A DNA stretch of 64,000 nucleotides, taken from NCBI RefSeq assembly GCF_022682495.2, contig NC_071392.1, positions 105,204,896 through 105,268,895 on the forward strand, in the 5' to 3' direction. The translations under genes were made by a program, and so were the position numbers. The notes under the pieces are model-generated. The model made no database searches. It had not been told where the DNA came from and worked only from the letters and a program-made list of their open reading frames with translations. How positions within the stretch are numbered: the first letter of the stretch is position 1; every line of letters begins with the position of its first letter. The stretch is from Desmodus rotundus. Taxonomy: Eukaryota > Chordata > Mammalia > Chiroptera > Phyllostomidae. Of this stretch, positions 32,655 through 42,454 are shown one piece after another.

Positions 32655-33190
32655 ACCCCGGCCGAGGGGACCAGAGAGAACCTTGACTGGCTTAGGCATG
32701 GGGCTGGGGAAGAGATTTCTTCCTGAGTATTCTGCCCTCCCTGTACCCGGCACAGGCAGGCTACGGAGGATGAGGGCAGGGAGGGGGTTGAGCAATGGGT
32801 TTTGGGCTGGGCTTCGGGAGACGGCTGCATTCCCCATGTGGTGGGGCCAGAGGGTCACACACAGGGAGGGGAAGGACTTCTGTAGACACCTGTCAGTGTG
32901 GTCACCAGCTTCTCTGGGCACCCAGGGCATGGTTGGCTCAGCCCTCTGGACCACATCCCATGTATCGTCCCATGGATGACAGAGCCAGGCAACTCCTGAG
33001 TCATCACATATGGTAGCTCCACTTGAGGAATTTGGGGTTCGTAGAACCATGTGTCCAGGTCTCTTAACACGTGGAACCGCAAGAGTCTAGGGCCCCGGGG
33101 TGGCTGGGCATGCAGGGTGGTCCAGGACGCTTCTCCCTCCTCTCCTTGGGGAGGGAGATTTGCATGGCGGATGAGAGGCCAGACTTGAGC
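32655..33190. other. No gene or clear repeat seen
   Basis: Overlapping ORFs on both strands (135 codons the longest wholly inside) show no motif. Confidence 0.5.
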
Positions 33191-33194
33191 ATCT

Positions 33195-33335
33195 CCACAA
33201 CTTCCTGGCCTGGTCCGTTGGACAGGTGAGCTCACCTCCCTGAACCGAAGTGTTTTTATCTGCAAAATTAACTCCTTCATCGTGGGTGACGATGAAATGA
33301 AATCAGCGACATAGAGTGTTAAGCAGAAGACCTGG
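33195..33335 (+). repeat. MIR SINE, diverged
   Basis: 'acctccctgaaccgaagtgt' then 'ttttatctgcaaaattaact'. Confidence 0.55.
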
Positions 33336-33339
33336 AACT

Positions 33340-33680
33340 CAGTGTGTGCTCCTGGAGTGCTGGACCCCCTCGTCCTCGCTGGTGTGGGGGGGCACATTTA
33401 GATTCAATTACCTCCCCCTCCCTGTCCCACATCTTCAGGCTGAGGTGTGGCCGGGGCCTGGACCCTTCGGGAAGAGCTTCCTCTTTCCCGGAGCGGATGT
33501 ACCGGACAGAAGTCTGCCCTGGGGAGCAGGTCTGAGCCCTGGCTCCTCTTGCCAGCAGGTCACCACCAATCTGCTCCCAAGCCTGAGTTTTTCTACCTGC
33601 ACAGGTGGGCACCGTCGGTTCCCCCGTCTCTACCTCACAGAGTGGCAGCAGAACTCAGTGGCAGCAGCAGATCCATCAGG
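33340..33680. other. No gene or clear repeat seen
   Basis: GC-rich with overlapping ORFs. 'tgagtttttctacctgcaca' near 33585 is a MIR-like scrap. Confidence 0.45.
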
Positions 33681-33684
33681 AGAC

Positions 33685-33900
33685 AGATTCCACAGCCACC
33701 CTGCCCTGGGTTCCAATCCAGCTCTGACCTCTGCTCATTTTGGGACCTTGAAAATGCCACTGGATTAAGGTTTGGGGGCTTTCAAAGAGGATGACGCTGG
33801 TTCCCAGCTCACAGGAGGGATGGAATGAGACCGGCCATGCGAAACGCTCAGCCTAAGCCTGCGACTTAGGAAGGGCTCAGTTAATAGGAGCAATTGTTAT
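33685..33900 (+). repeat. MIR SINE
   Basis: 'gggttccaatccagctctga', 'ttttgggaccttgaaaatgc' and 'aggaagggctcagttaatag'. The middle is diverged. Confidence 0.75.
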
Positions 33901-34074
33901 TACCACCAGCAGTCTCAAGATTTTGGAAGGTGCAGTCAGGGCTCTAGGCTGGAAGGTCCTTAGGTCAGTCTCCATGCTATACCACAGAGGAAAGTTCTGC
34001 TTCACCCCGAGGCCGTTTGAGTTTCCTGACCCCCCTGCCCCAAGCTGACACCCGCTTCCTAGAACTGGAACCAT

Positions 34075-34210
34075 GTGGGAGGCAGTGTGGTACGGGGCGG
34101 GGAGTCTAGAGTCTCACATTCTAGTCCAGCTTCCACCACTCTCTGGCTGTGTGACCCTGGGCAAGTATGACACCCTTTCTGAGCCTCCTGACCATCACTT
34201 GAGGGAATGG
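34075..34210 (+). repeat. MIR SINE 5' part
   Basis: 'ggaggcagtgtggtacgggg', 'tctggctgtgtgaccctggg' and 'ttctgagcctcctgaccatc'. Confidence 0.8.
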
Positions 34211-34310
34211 GGCTGCAGGCTCTACCCTGAGGTCTCAGAGGCCTTGACATTCACTGACTCCTTCCTCATAACAGCCAGTGGCCAAGGAGAGAGGGTGTGG
34301 CTCCCCCTGG

Positions 34311-34334
34311 GGGTCAGGGTCAGGGTCAGGGTCA
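34311..34334 (+). repeat. Four perfect tandem GGGTCA hexamers
   Basis: Exact units at 34311, 34317, 34323 and 34329. The hexamer resembles a nuclear-receptor half-site, here as direct repeats without spacer. Confidence 0.95.
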
Positions 34335-34660
34335 CTGCTCAGTGCAGAATCTGGTCTCTGCTGCCCAGAACTGCCTCTTCTGATGCCTGGAATGTCACCA
34401 TTAGTGACTCATGCCTTTGGGAAGCCATTGCTCTCACCCCACTGAGTAATAACAATAACAATCCCTCGTGGCTTCTCTTTGCCCAGCGCTCCTTCCTATC
34501 CACGGTCTCACTTGGTCTCCCTGAGCCACTGTGAAGCAGGCAGTGACAGGGAAGCAAGTCTGGGTCAGATGCAGAAGGTGATGCAGGAGTCAGTGGTCAG
34601 GTCTGGAGACCTGGTGTCCTAGCTTCGTGGTCAGCGCCCTTCCCTCCGACCTCACGCGTG
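34335..34660. other. No gene or clear repeat seen
   Basis: 'tggaatgtcaccattagtga' and an 'aataacaataaca' run. Unassigned. Confidence 0.45.
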
Positions 34661-34664
34661 GTAT

Positions 34665-35075
34665 TTGCACACCCATTTCATAGCAGCCAACAGGTGGAGG
34701 CAACCCCCGTGTCCGCAGGTAGAAAACGGATAAGCAAGAGGTGGTACTTGGAGGCGTACAACGGGATGTTACTCCGACTTAGAAGGGAGGGGAATTCTGG
34801 CCTGCGCTGCGTGGGCAGACCTGGAGGACGCTGTGATGAGTGGAATAGGCCGGCCACAGAACGACGAATGCTGTGTGATTCCTCTTGTGAGAGGCGCCCA
34901 GCGTACTCAGAGTCATGAAATCAGAAAGTGGAAGGGTGGCTGCCAGGGGCCGGGAGAGGGAATGGAGAGCTGTCTCATGGGCGCAGGGCTTCAGTTAGCA
35001 AGACGAAGAGTCCTGATGGTGACAGTGGACGCTGTGGATGCGCAATACCGCGGAACTGCACCTCCAACTACGTCA
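34665..35075 (+). repeat. L1 LINE 3' fragment
   Basis: 'catttcatagcagccaacag', 'agaaaacggataagcaagag', 'gatgagtggaataggccggc' and 'agggtggctgccaggggccg'. Highly CpG-rich for an L1. Confidence 0.75.
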
Positions 35076-35077
35076 GG

Positions 35078-35247
35078 ACGGCGCCCTGGACGGGTGTCTC
35101 GGGTGGTTGGGGCATCGTCCTGGGCGCCAGAAGGTTACGGGTTCGGTCGATGTTTCCCTCTCACATCAATGTTCCTCCTTCTGTCTCTCCCTCTTCCTCT
35201 CTCTCTAAAATCAATGATCGTATCCTTGGTGAGGATTTTTTTTTTAA
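35078..35247 (+). mobile_element. VES-type bat SINE with internal deletion
   Basis: 'gccctggacgggtgtctcgg', 'ttggggcatcgtcctgggcg' and 'gaaggttacgggttcggtcg', then the copy jumps directly to 'atgtttccctctcacatcaa' and ends 'ccttggtgaggatttttt'. About 60 bp of the middle is missing. Confidence 0.92.
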
Positions 35248-35249
35248 GT

Positions 35250-35645
35250 TAAGATGACAAATTTTATGTTACGTGTCATTTTGCCAACATTTAAAAAGTA
35301 AAAAAAAGTTTACTTTAATTTTAAAAAATTAAAAGTTTTTTAATGTAAAAAGTTAAAACAACTTTTAAACAAGGCTTCTAAGGGGAAGATGGGTAAGTCC
35401 TAACATCGCTGAGGACGTGTAACTTAGTTTATCGTGATTTGTATCCATCGGGATGCAGGTGAGCTCATGCGGCTGTAACAAACAACCCAAAGTGTCCTGT
35501 CTCCTGGGTCAGGCACGCAACCACTGTACCATGCTGTCTCTCGCCCTGACCTTTGTACCCTCTGGAACATTCTTCTTTGCTGTGCTAAACCTCCGCCTGC
35601 TCTGTCTAGGCCCCAGGCCCAGGATAAGGCAATAAAATCAGTCGA
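35250..35645. other. AT-rich stretch followed by unassigned sequence
   Basis: 35265-35370 is mainly A/T runs. The remainder holds 'gcggctgtaacaaacaaccc', similar to an old interspersed repeat, and no coding motif. Confidence 0.45.
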
Positions 35646-35649
35646 ATTC

Positions 35650-35795
35650 ACTCTTGGCTGGCTGTGTGGCTATGGACCAACCAGGTAACCTCTCTGAGCC
35701 TCAGTTTACTTATCTGGGAAATGGGGACAATAACAGACTGTATCTTGAGGGGAGAATTCAAGGAGAACGGAAAACATTAGCACGGCCAAAGGCAC
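35650..35795 (+). repeat. MIR SINE
   Basis: 'ctggctgtgtggctatggac', 'aacctctctgagcctcagtt' and 'gaaatggggacaataacaga'. Confidence 0.85.
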
Positions 35796-35799
35796 GCTG

Positions 35800-36495
35800 T
35801 CAGGCTGTGGGTATATTTAAGCCTCGAGTAGAGTTTGGCACCCAGGCAGGAATGAAGCAGGCTTTAGTCTCCTGCCAGCCGGGCCCTCAGCTTGAAGAAA
35901 TAACCTTCTGTCCCCAGAGAGACCCCCTCTTCCAGCCAGCCTCGCATCCGGGCTGGGGAACGGGTGGGAGGAGAGCCAGAGGCTGCGGATGCAGTTGTCT
36001 TGAGCTTGAAATACTTTTCTCCCAATAATCTGTTTTCAATCTCTCATTCTTCTCTTTTTTCTTTTTTCAAATCTATCCTGCCAAGGAACAAGCATGGAAG
36101 TGTGCGTTAGCTCCCGGGCCAGCCCAAACCCCAGGCTCCGGGAACTTCTGCTTTCAACACAGGCTCAGGACCCTTCAAAACACCATGTGTGTTCCAGCCT
36201 CCACAGCTTTGCTTGCACGGTTTCTCCTCCCCGCCCTGCCGTCCCCTTGCTCCTGGCTCTGCTCTGACCCCGCTGCTGGTCAGCTGTCAAGGTCAAGGGC
36301 CCTTTCCCATGGCCACCCCTCTGCAGGCTGCCCTGCCCCCCACCCCCACCCCACCATTAACACAACCCCTCTAATCTCCCCAGGTCTGGGCGTCTGTCTT
36401 GAATTCTCGTTTCCCCCTAGTTATGAAGACTTCCAATGGCAGGGCCAGCGTCACCCATTTCTTTGCAAAGTTTGAGGCTTTCACGAAGAGGACTT
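35800..36495. other. No gene or clear repeat seen
   Basis: Apparently single-copy. Contains a CT/T-rich tract at 36035-36070. Confidence 0.5.
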
Positions 36496-36504
36496 CCGTC
36501 ACCA

Positions 36505-36645
36505 CCAATCAATAGGAGGAGATTATTATTGTTTGACCCCCATTTTACAGATGAGACAATGGAGGTCCCGGGAGCGGAAGTGAGCGGTCCCATGGCTAGG
36601 GAATCAGGGCCTCTACCCCCAGCCAGTCTGCATTTCCCAGGCCCC
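36505..36645 (-). repeat. MIR SINE
   Basis: 'cccccattttacagatgaga' then 'ggtcccgggagcggaagtga'. Confidence 0.8.
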
Positions 36646-36689
36646 CTCGCTAGGGAAGCAAGGCCTTTTGGGTAGACTGAGCACAAGAG

Positions 36690-36920
36690 ACAGAACATGG
36701 AGTGATGGTTACAGGGCCTGGGAGGAGGAGGGTGTGGGGAGCTGCGGTTGAATGGGTACAGAGTTTCTGTTTGGGGTGTCGGAAAGTTCTAGGGATGGAT
36801 GGTGGCGATGGTGGCCCAGCAGTGGGAAGGTACCTTATGCCACCGATCTGTAAAGTTAAAAGTGATTAAAATAATAAATTTGATATCGTGTATTTTACCA
36901 CAATAAAAAATATAATACAA
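36690..36920 (+). repeat. L1 LINE 3' UTR fragment
   Basis: 'gatggttacagggcctggga', 'gaatgggtacagagtttctg', 'gcaccgatctg'-like words and a final 'ttaccacaataaaaaa' tail. Confidence 0.8.
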
Positions 36921-36939
36921 CCCACAGATGCAAACCGCA

Positions 36940-37215
36940 TATGTAATTTAAAATTTTCTAGGCAACACATTTTAAAAAGTAAAGACAAACGAGTAGAATT
37001 AACTTTTAAAATTATTTAATCTAATTGATCAAAAATATTACCATTTCAGCACATCATCAATATAAAAAGTTTATTAAGGGGTTGTTTTACTTTTTTCACA
37101 CTAACAAAAACCGACGCACACTTCACACCGACGGCAGGCACGTCTCAGCCTGGACTAGCTGCATTTCAAGGGCTCGGCGGCCACAGGCCCGTGGCTTTCA
37201 TGATAAACAGAACAG
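36940..37215 (+). mobile_element. Old hAT-Charlie-type element
   Basis: 'taccatttcagcacatcatc', 'ctcagcctggactagctgca' and 'tttcaagggctcggcggcca' correspond to a common mammalian element carrying 'ctagccacatttcaagtgct'. Exact subfamily not fixed. Confidence 0.6.
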
Positions 37216-37325
37216 GTCCAGTTCGAGTCTTGGTTCACGTATTATGCATTTACGTTGGATGCCTGTGCACTTTTAGTTTCGATAGATATTACCAGATTGC
37301 CTTCCCTAGGTGTTCAAATAAGTTG

Positions 37326-37553
37326 TGCCCTGGCCAGGTGGCTTGGTTGGTTGGAGCATCGTCCCGCACACCAGAAGGTTGTCTGTTGGATTCCAGGTCA
37401 GGGCACACACCTAGGTTGCGGGTTTGATCCCTGGTCAGGTGCGTGTGGGAGGCAATGGGCTGATGTTCTCTCACATCGATGTTTCTCTCTCTCTCTCTCT
37501 CTTCCTCTCTCTCTAAAATCAGTAAACATATCCTCGGGTGAGGATTTAAAATA
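37326..37553 (+). mobile_element. VES-type bat SINE, full length
   Basis: 'gccctggccaggtggcttgg', 'gttggagcatcgtcccgcac', 'cgggtttgatccctggtcag', 'tctcacatcgatgtttctct' and 'acatatcctcgggtgaggat'. The best preserved copy in the window. Confidence 0.97.
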
Positions 37554-37559
37554 ATAACA

Positions 37560-37930
37560 AGGCTTTAATCCTGCCAGCCCGGTGTGAGGGGCGTTTACCC
37601 ATACCCCCACCTGTATAACTGCTCACCTGATGGATATAAAGCGCCTGCTCATCACGCACCTGACACAGGTTTCCCTGAGTGGGAGCGAGCCCATTTTACC
37701 TGCTAAGAGCCCGGGCGTTTCCTCTTCTGTGAACCATCGGCTCACCTCACCTGAGGGCTGTGTTTAATATAGCCAGGTATTGCTGAATCCTGCGGGAATG
37801 GCAGCTGGCTCTTCCCAGCAGGGAGAATTTTGTCCGCCAGAGTTCTGGGAAAGCAGCACTTACCCTTGAGGGCATACCTCCCTCTGCTGGCGAGGCTGAG
37901 CTTCTGCACTCCAGCTTGGGCCAGAAGAGG
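37560..37930. other. No gene or clear repeat seen
   Basis: A near-CTCF core on the minus strand at about 37881-37895 lacks the key final C. Otherwise unassigned. Confidence 0.45.
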
Positions 37931-37939
37931 ATGCCCGCA

Positions 37940-38155
37940 GCTGGGTCCTGTGGAGTCTGGGTTCAATGTCACTTCCATTTACTGCTGTGTGATGCTGGCT
38001 GAGTATCTCCACCTCTCTGAGCTCCCTACCCTTTCATCTGTAAAATGATATAAAAATGGCAGCTGTTCCTCTCACCCACAGGGTTGCTGGAGGAATCCTG
38101 AGGTGACAAGACGTGAAGGTGCTTAACAACGGCTACAGCACGAAATGGGTGCTAG
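37940..38155 (+). repeat. MIR SINE
   Basis: 'gctgtgtgatgctggctgag', 'tccacctctctgagctccct' and 'gcttaacaacggctacagca'. Confidence 0.82.
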
Positions 38156-38159
38156 CTAG

Positions 38160-38625
38160 GTGGTAGCCAGGCTGTTTTGGACCCGGGAAGAGAGAAGGGG
38201 TGGCCTGATGCCCAGGAAAGGAAGCAGGGGGCCTCTGGGTTTCCATGGGTCCACCCTGCCCAGCCAGCTTCTCCTCTTCTGTGCAATTATCACCTCACTT
38301 CACAGCAAGGGGCTGGGACGGGCTGCGATGCCTGGGACCCTCACCCCCCGTATGACCCCCTACCTTGCCTGGGTAGGTCCGAGCCTGGGCCGGGCACACA
38401 AGAGTGTTCATCAAATCCAGGCTGAACACCCACCGAGGCATTTGGACCCTCCCAGCCTGGACTCTCCCTCCCAGGGACCTGCAGACACCCTGGCAGGGGC
38501 TTTCTGCTGACAATTCTCCCAAAGAGCTCCCCAGGGGAGGGCACCCATGTGATCACATCACCCAGGCACCAGCTCATTGGTGGTGCAGGGTGAGGACCGT
38601 TTTACTGAGCCAGCTTGTTACCTGG
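38160..38625. other. No gene or repeat seen
   Basis: GC-rich with overlapping motif-free ORFs on both strands. Confidence 0.5.
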
Positions 38626-38634
38626 GTGGTAGGG

Positions 38635-38795
38635 CCCTGTCCTCTTATCTGACATTCAACTCTTGCTTAATTGACAATTATGCTTGAGTCCTTCCTCTGC
38701 TCTAAGACCTCCCATGGCTCCCCATTGCCTGCCGAGTAAGTCCAGATTTCTCACCCTGGCCTTCAAGACCATCCATGAGTTTGGCCTGCCTGTGG
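38635..38795 (+). repeat. L2 LINE 3' fragment
   Basis: 'cctcccatggctccccattg', 'ctgccgagtaagtccagatt' and 'ggccttcaagaccatccatg' are the standard L2 3' phrases. Confidence 0.85.
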
Positions 38796-38839
38796 GGGGT
38801 GACCCTAGACCACATAAGAAGTGGTCACTATAATCCTGC

Positions 38840-39000
38840 CCTTCCCTCCGAGTGAACTAAATGCCACATTGTATGTTCATTCCTTTATCACCTATTCATT
38901 TAACACAATTCACTAAACACCCTATTGGTCTGTTAATACATATTTATCACCCACTCTATAAAGACAGTATTCTAGACACTGGAGTAGATACGTTGATCTT
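38840..39000. repeat. Old AT-rich repeat scrap
   Basis: 'cattcatttaacacaattca' and 'agtattctagacactggagt' recall the opening of the 8530 family. Confidence 0.4.
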
Positions 39001-39004
39001 AACC

Positions 39005-39460
39005 AATGCAACTAAAATGTCTTGATTTGTACACTTTATAAAGCACGTGACCACGTGATGGCATTGTAGAGACCCTCCAAAGGTCTTGGTCAGGGGCTTG
39101 CAAAGCGAGGCATCCTGAAGCTTCATTAAGCTCAGCCACTCCCACCTGTGTGTTCCACAGTGCAGGTTGGGCTCCCGGTGCAGGAAACCCTCCTTGATGA
39201 TGTTCGCTTCCTCCTCTGAGCTCCAGATGCTCGACATCCGGCTCTGCCAGGGCAAGTCATCTTCCCAAGTCTCCTAGATTATTTTTACCGACGGGTGCAG
39301 AGATTCCTACCCCAAGAGGCTCGTTGCAAGACTTGCATTAGATTAGGTGTAAAAGTGTCTGCACGTGCTACGTGCTGGTGGAGTGGCAGCCCTCACTGGC
39401 AGCGGGAGCAGCTGACTTCAACCTTGGCTCCCAGCTCTCTGAGGGATCTAGAGGTTTCTT
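39005..39460. other. No gene or clear repeat seen
   Basis: A 99-codon minus ORF (38956-39255) has no motif. No repeat recognised. Confidence 0.45.
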
Positions 39461-39467
39461 TTTTTAA

Positions 39468-39483
39468 CCACTAGAGGGCAGCA
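39468..39483 (+). promoter_or_regulatory. Candidate CTCF binding site
   Basis: CCACTAGAGGGCAGCA fits the CTCF core consensus CCASYAGRKGGCRS at all positions. It lies outside any repeat I could recognise, about 24 kb upstream of the CCN5 start. Occupancy and insulator function are inference. Confidence 0.7.
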
Positions 39484-39754
39484 GAATTCACATACTTAAT
39501 GTCCAGTGCTCTACACCCCAGAGGCACAGCCCCCCAAGCTCCCCAGGATAAGAATGAGGGGTTTCTGAGGGCTCACAAGAGCCCCCACCAAGGCAGGCTG
39601 AGAGCCTGGTAGGGATCCTGCGTTCCTAGGGCAGGCTGCACCTGGCCCACAAGGGCTTCCCAAACCTTTCTCCAACGGATAGAAAGCAGCCAGGTCATCA
39701 TGCCCAAGCCCCACTGTGCACCCCTCCGTGCATCCCGCAGCCGAAAGAGTGGGC

Positions 39755-39905
39755 AAAGGAGCTCTGACTCCTGGAGCTGGCTCTTGGCGTTTCTGTCTGT
39801 GGGACCCTGGGAAAGTGACTTTACCTCTTGGAGCCTCAGTTTCGTTTTGCATACAATGGAAATGTCACTGGTCCCAAAGCAGGGAAACGCCTCTATATGC
39901 AGAGA
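39755..39905 (+). repeat. MIR SINE
   Basis: 'gggaccctgggaaagtgact', 'ttacctcttggagcctcagt' and 'ttcgttttgcatacaatgga'. Confidence 0.78.
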
Positions 39906-40099
39906 GGGACGGCGGTGACGGCTTGTGTTGCTTTCCATCACGTGAATACACTAAAGTGTAATCACAAATGTAATGTACTGATTAGTCAAAATGTTTTGTT
40001 GAGCACCTTACCGTGAGCCAAGACCTGTACTGGCTCCCCTCCCCGATTCTCCAAACTCTCTGTGATAGTCACGCACTGACTTAACGATGGTAGAAAAGG

Positions 40100-40370
40100 A
40101 ACAAAGCGAGGAACATTGGTTGAGCACCCACCATGTGCCAGATATATCGCTTCGTCCTTCCTCCGACTCTGGGCCCTGTGCAGGCAGGGACCGGCTGGCT
40201 TACTCACCGCTGCATCCTCCATGCCCAGGGCCATGCCTGGTCCTCCACAGACGCTTTCTTAGTGATCGAGAATGACTGGTGCAAAGTTTACAGATGAGGA
40301 GCTGAAGTTCAGGTTGTGTGACTTGTCCAAGGTCACCCAGCTAGTGCGTGCAGGACCAGGATCACTCAGT
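40100..40370 (-). repeat. MIR SINE with internal interruption
   Basis: Starts 'gagcacccaccatgtgccag' and resumes at about 40280 with 'tttacagatgaggagctgaa' and 'caaggtcacccagctagtgc'. Confidence 0.7.
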
Positions 40371-40439
40371 GCTGCCCCTGCTCCCCACACCCCCACACCC
40401 TCACGCCCCTTTGCCCAAAGCAGCTTATTTTGCAAATAC

Positions 40440-40640
40440 ATACTTATGTACTACTTGCTAAGCAGCAACCCTAAGAGGCAGGTGTTAGGACTGTCGCCAT
40501 TTCACAGACGGGAAAACTGAGGCTCCGGTTGTTAACTAACTTGCCCAGATCACACAGAGTAAGTGGTAGAACCAGGACCCTCCTCCGGGCAGTGTGTCAC
40601 CACAACGTGTGCTGCTGACCACTACGCCATTCTGCCTCCT
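40440..40640 (-). repeat. MIR SINE
   Basis: 'gccatttcacagacgggaaa', 'actgaggctccggttgttaa' and 'accactacgccattctgcct'. Confidence 0.88.
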
Positions 40641-40644
40641 GGAG

Positions 40645-41010
40645 GGACTGCAGGGTGTGGATTTGCTCTTCTCCACCCCCTGGGGGTCCCCTGGAAGACC
40701 TGGAGTGTGTCTTCTTTTGAAGCCCCTGGAGCTCCCGACCCCCAGTTGGATGTGCTGTAGGTGCTCAGCTCAGCCCTCTGGCTGGGCTTGCCCAGCAGAT
40801 GAGGGCCCTCAGTTGCTGTAGCCCTGTTGGGGAGTTAGTGGGTGGCCCTGGGTTTTTAGTGCAAGGTCACCTCTGCCCTTTGAGCCCATAGCCACCTGTC
40901 GACGCCCCACCGGGTCCTGTCCGCACCTGCCAGCAGCAGATGGCCCTCTCAGGGTGCAGGGAGGAGGCAAGTGTTGGACTTTTCCCCTTTATCCGAGCCC
41001 CTCTCCTCAC
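40645..41010. other. No gene or repeat seen
   Basis: GC-rich single-copy-looking sequence. Confidence 0.5.
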
Positions 41011-41235
41011 TCTTAGATGTATGTCCAAAAGTGTGAGGCTTGCGTGCACATGGGTATAAATGTGAATGTAGCCCACAGGGACTCACATGTTCCCATGCAC
41101 ACATGCATGGAAATGGGCAGTCCTGTATGAGTGCACGTGTGTCCGGCTGTGGAATGTGCAGCCCTGTGTGTGTCTGAGGGTGCAGATGTGGACTTGAGTG
41201 TGCACATGAGCTTATACACTCATACAGCTCTGCAC
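41010..41235. repeat. Degenerate TG/CA low-complexity tract
   Basis: Irregular TGTG, CACA and TGCA words over about 220 bp, such as 'gtgcacgtgtgtccggctgt'. Confidence 0.7.
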
Positions 41236-41279
41236 GCGTGTGAGTGACGTGGGAAGACAGACCACCGAAGTGGAAGGGC

Positions 41280-41470
41280 CTCTCCTTGCCCAGCCTCAGT
41301 TTCCTCATCTGTAAAGGGAGAACAGTAGTAGTACCTAACTGGTGGAACAGGGCCAGACACACATAAGTGCCATATTATTAGTTATTATTACTATTACCCT
41401 CCCGGGGCTGTGTGGAGATTCTGTGAAATAATAGCTCTGAGGGTCTGGCTCAAGACAAGTTTTGTTCTGT
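41280..41470 (+). repeat. MIR SINE
   Basis: 'cagcctcagtttcctcatct', 'gaacagtagtagtacctaac' and 'gtgccatattattagttatt'. Confidence 0.85.
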
Positions 41471-41479
41471 CATCTTTAG

Positions 41480-41878
41480 ATCAATAATTTTGGCTTTTGC
41501 CCTCAGTTTTATCACTGTCTAGACGACATAACAGCTATGGGGAGAGTTTGGGGACCAGAGGTAGGGAAGGGTGGGGTGCCTGTCGCCCAGAGCCCTTTCT
41601 AGGCCTTATCCAGAAGGAAGCTAGCACAGGCTTGCCACTAGGGTGGTGCTAAAAACGCAGCTGAACCGGTTAACAGACATATTTTTTCGCCTTAGATGAC
41701 AAACGTGAGTATTTTTCTGTCTCGCTTTTGTTCACCCACCACGGGCATTTTCCAGGCCATGGCAAGCAGTCTTTATGCTTGTGAGAGAGGCTAGCGGAAG
41801 ATTAGGGACTTCTCGGCGCCCCGAAACTCGGATATAGTTCATTGCTTGTGGGAGATCCACTTTAAGAAATGTGAATCA
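41480..41878. other. No gene or clear repeat seen
   Basis: Unassigned sequence up to the SINE pair. Confidence 0.45.
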
Positions 41879-41880
41879 GG

Positions 41881-42085
41881 CTCTCGCTGGTGTGGCTCAG
41901 TGGGTTGGGTACCCTTCCCATGACCTGACATGTTGCTGGGTTCCATTCCTGGCCGGGGCACATGCCTGGGTCACAGGCCAGGTTGGGGGCATGCAAAAGG
42001 CAACTGATCAGTGTTTCTCTTGCACATCGATGTTTCTCTCCCTCCCTTCCCCTCTCTCTAAAAATAAATAAATAAAATCTAAAAA
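41881..42085 (+). mobile_element. VES-type bat SINE, subfamily variant
   Basis: 'ctcgctggtgtggctcagtg', 'gttccattcctggccggggc', 'cttgcacatcgatgtttctc' and an AATAAATAAA-type tail. The head differs from the 37326 type. Confidence 0.93.
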
Positions 42086-42118
42086 CAAGAAAAGAAAGAA
42101 AAAAGAAATGTGAGTCAG

Positions 42119-42298
42119 GCCCGGGCCAGGTAGCTCATTGGTTAGAGCGTCATCTCAGGATACCAAGGTTTTAGGTTTGATCCCTGTTCAGGGCACATAC
42201 AAGTAGAAACCAATGAATGCATAAATAAGTAGAAGAACATGTCGATGTTTCTTTCTCTCTCTTTCTCCCTTCCTCTCTCTCTATAAAAAAAAAAAGGA
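42119..42298 (+). mobile_element. VES-type bat SINE, second of a tandem pair
   Basis: 'gcccgggccaggtagctcat', 'ggttttaggtttgatccctg', 'atgaatgcataaataagtag' and 'cgatgtttctttctctctct', ending in A11. Same subfamily as the copy at 50347. Confidence 0.94.
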
Positions 42299-42454
42299 AG
42301 GAAAGAAGGAAAAAGAAGGAAAAGAAAGACAGGTGAGTCAGTAATGGCCATATAAGATTCTTTTCTTTCTTTGGGACAAGTTAATATTTCCATTTTGGGA
42401 ATAGGGTGTCCCAGGAATGATATGTCCCTGGACATAAAGCGATTCCATCGAAAA

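Noticed and set aside
37326..37400. tRNA gene
   Set aside because: The tRNA-like head belongs to a VES SINE. The same holds for the other ten copies.
37880..37896. Minus-strand CTCF-like CCAGCAGAGGGA
   Set aside because: The final core C is A. Probably not a good site.
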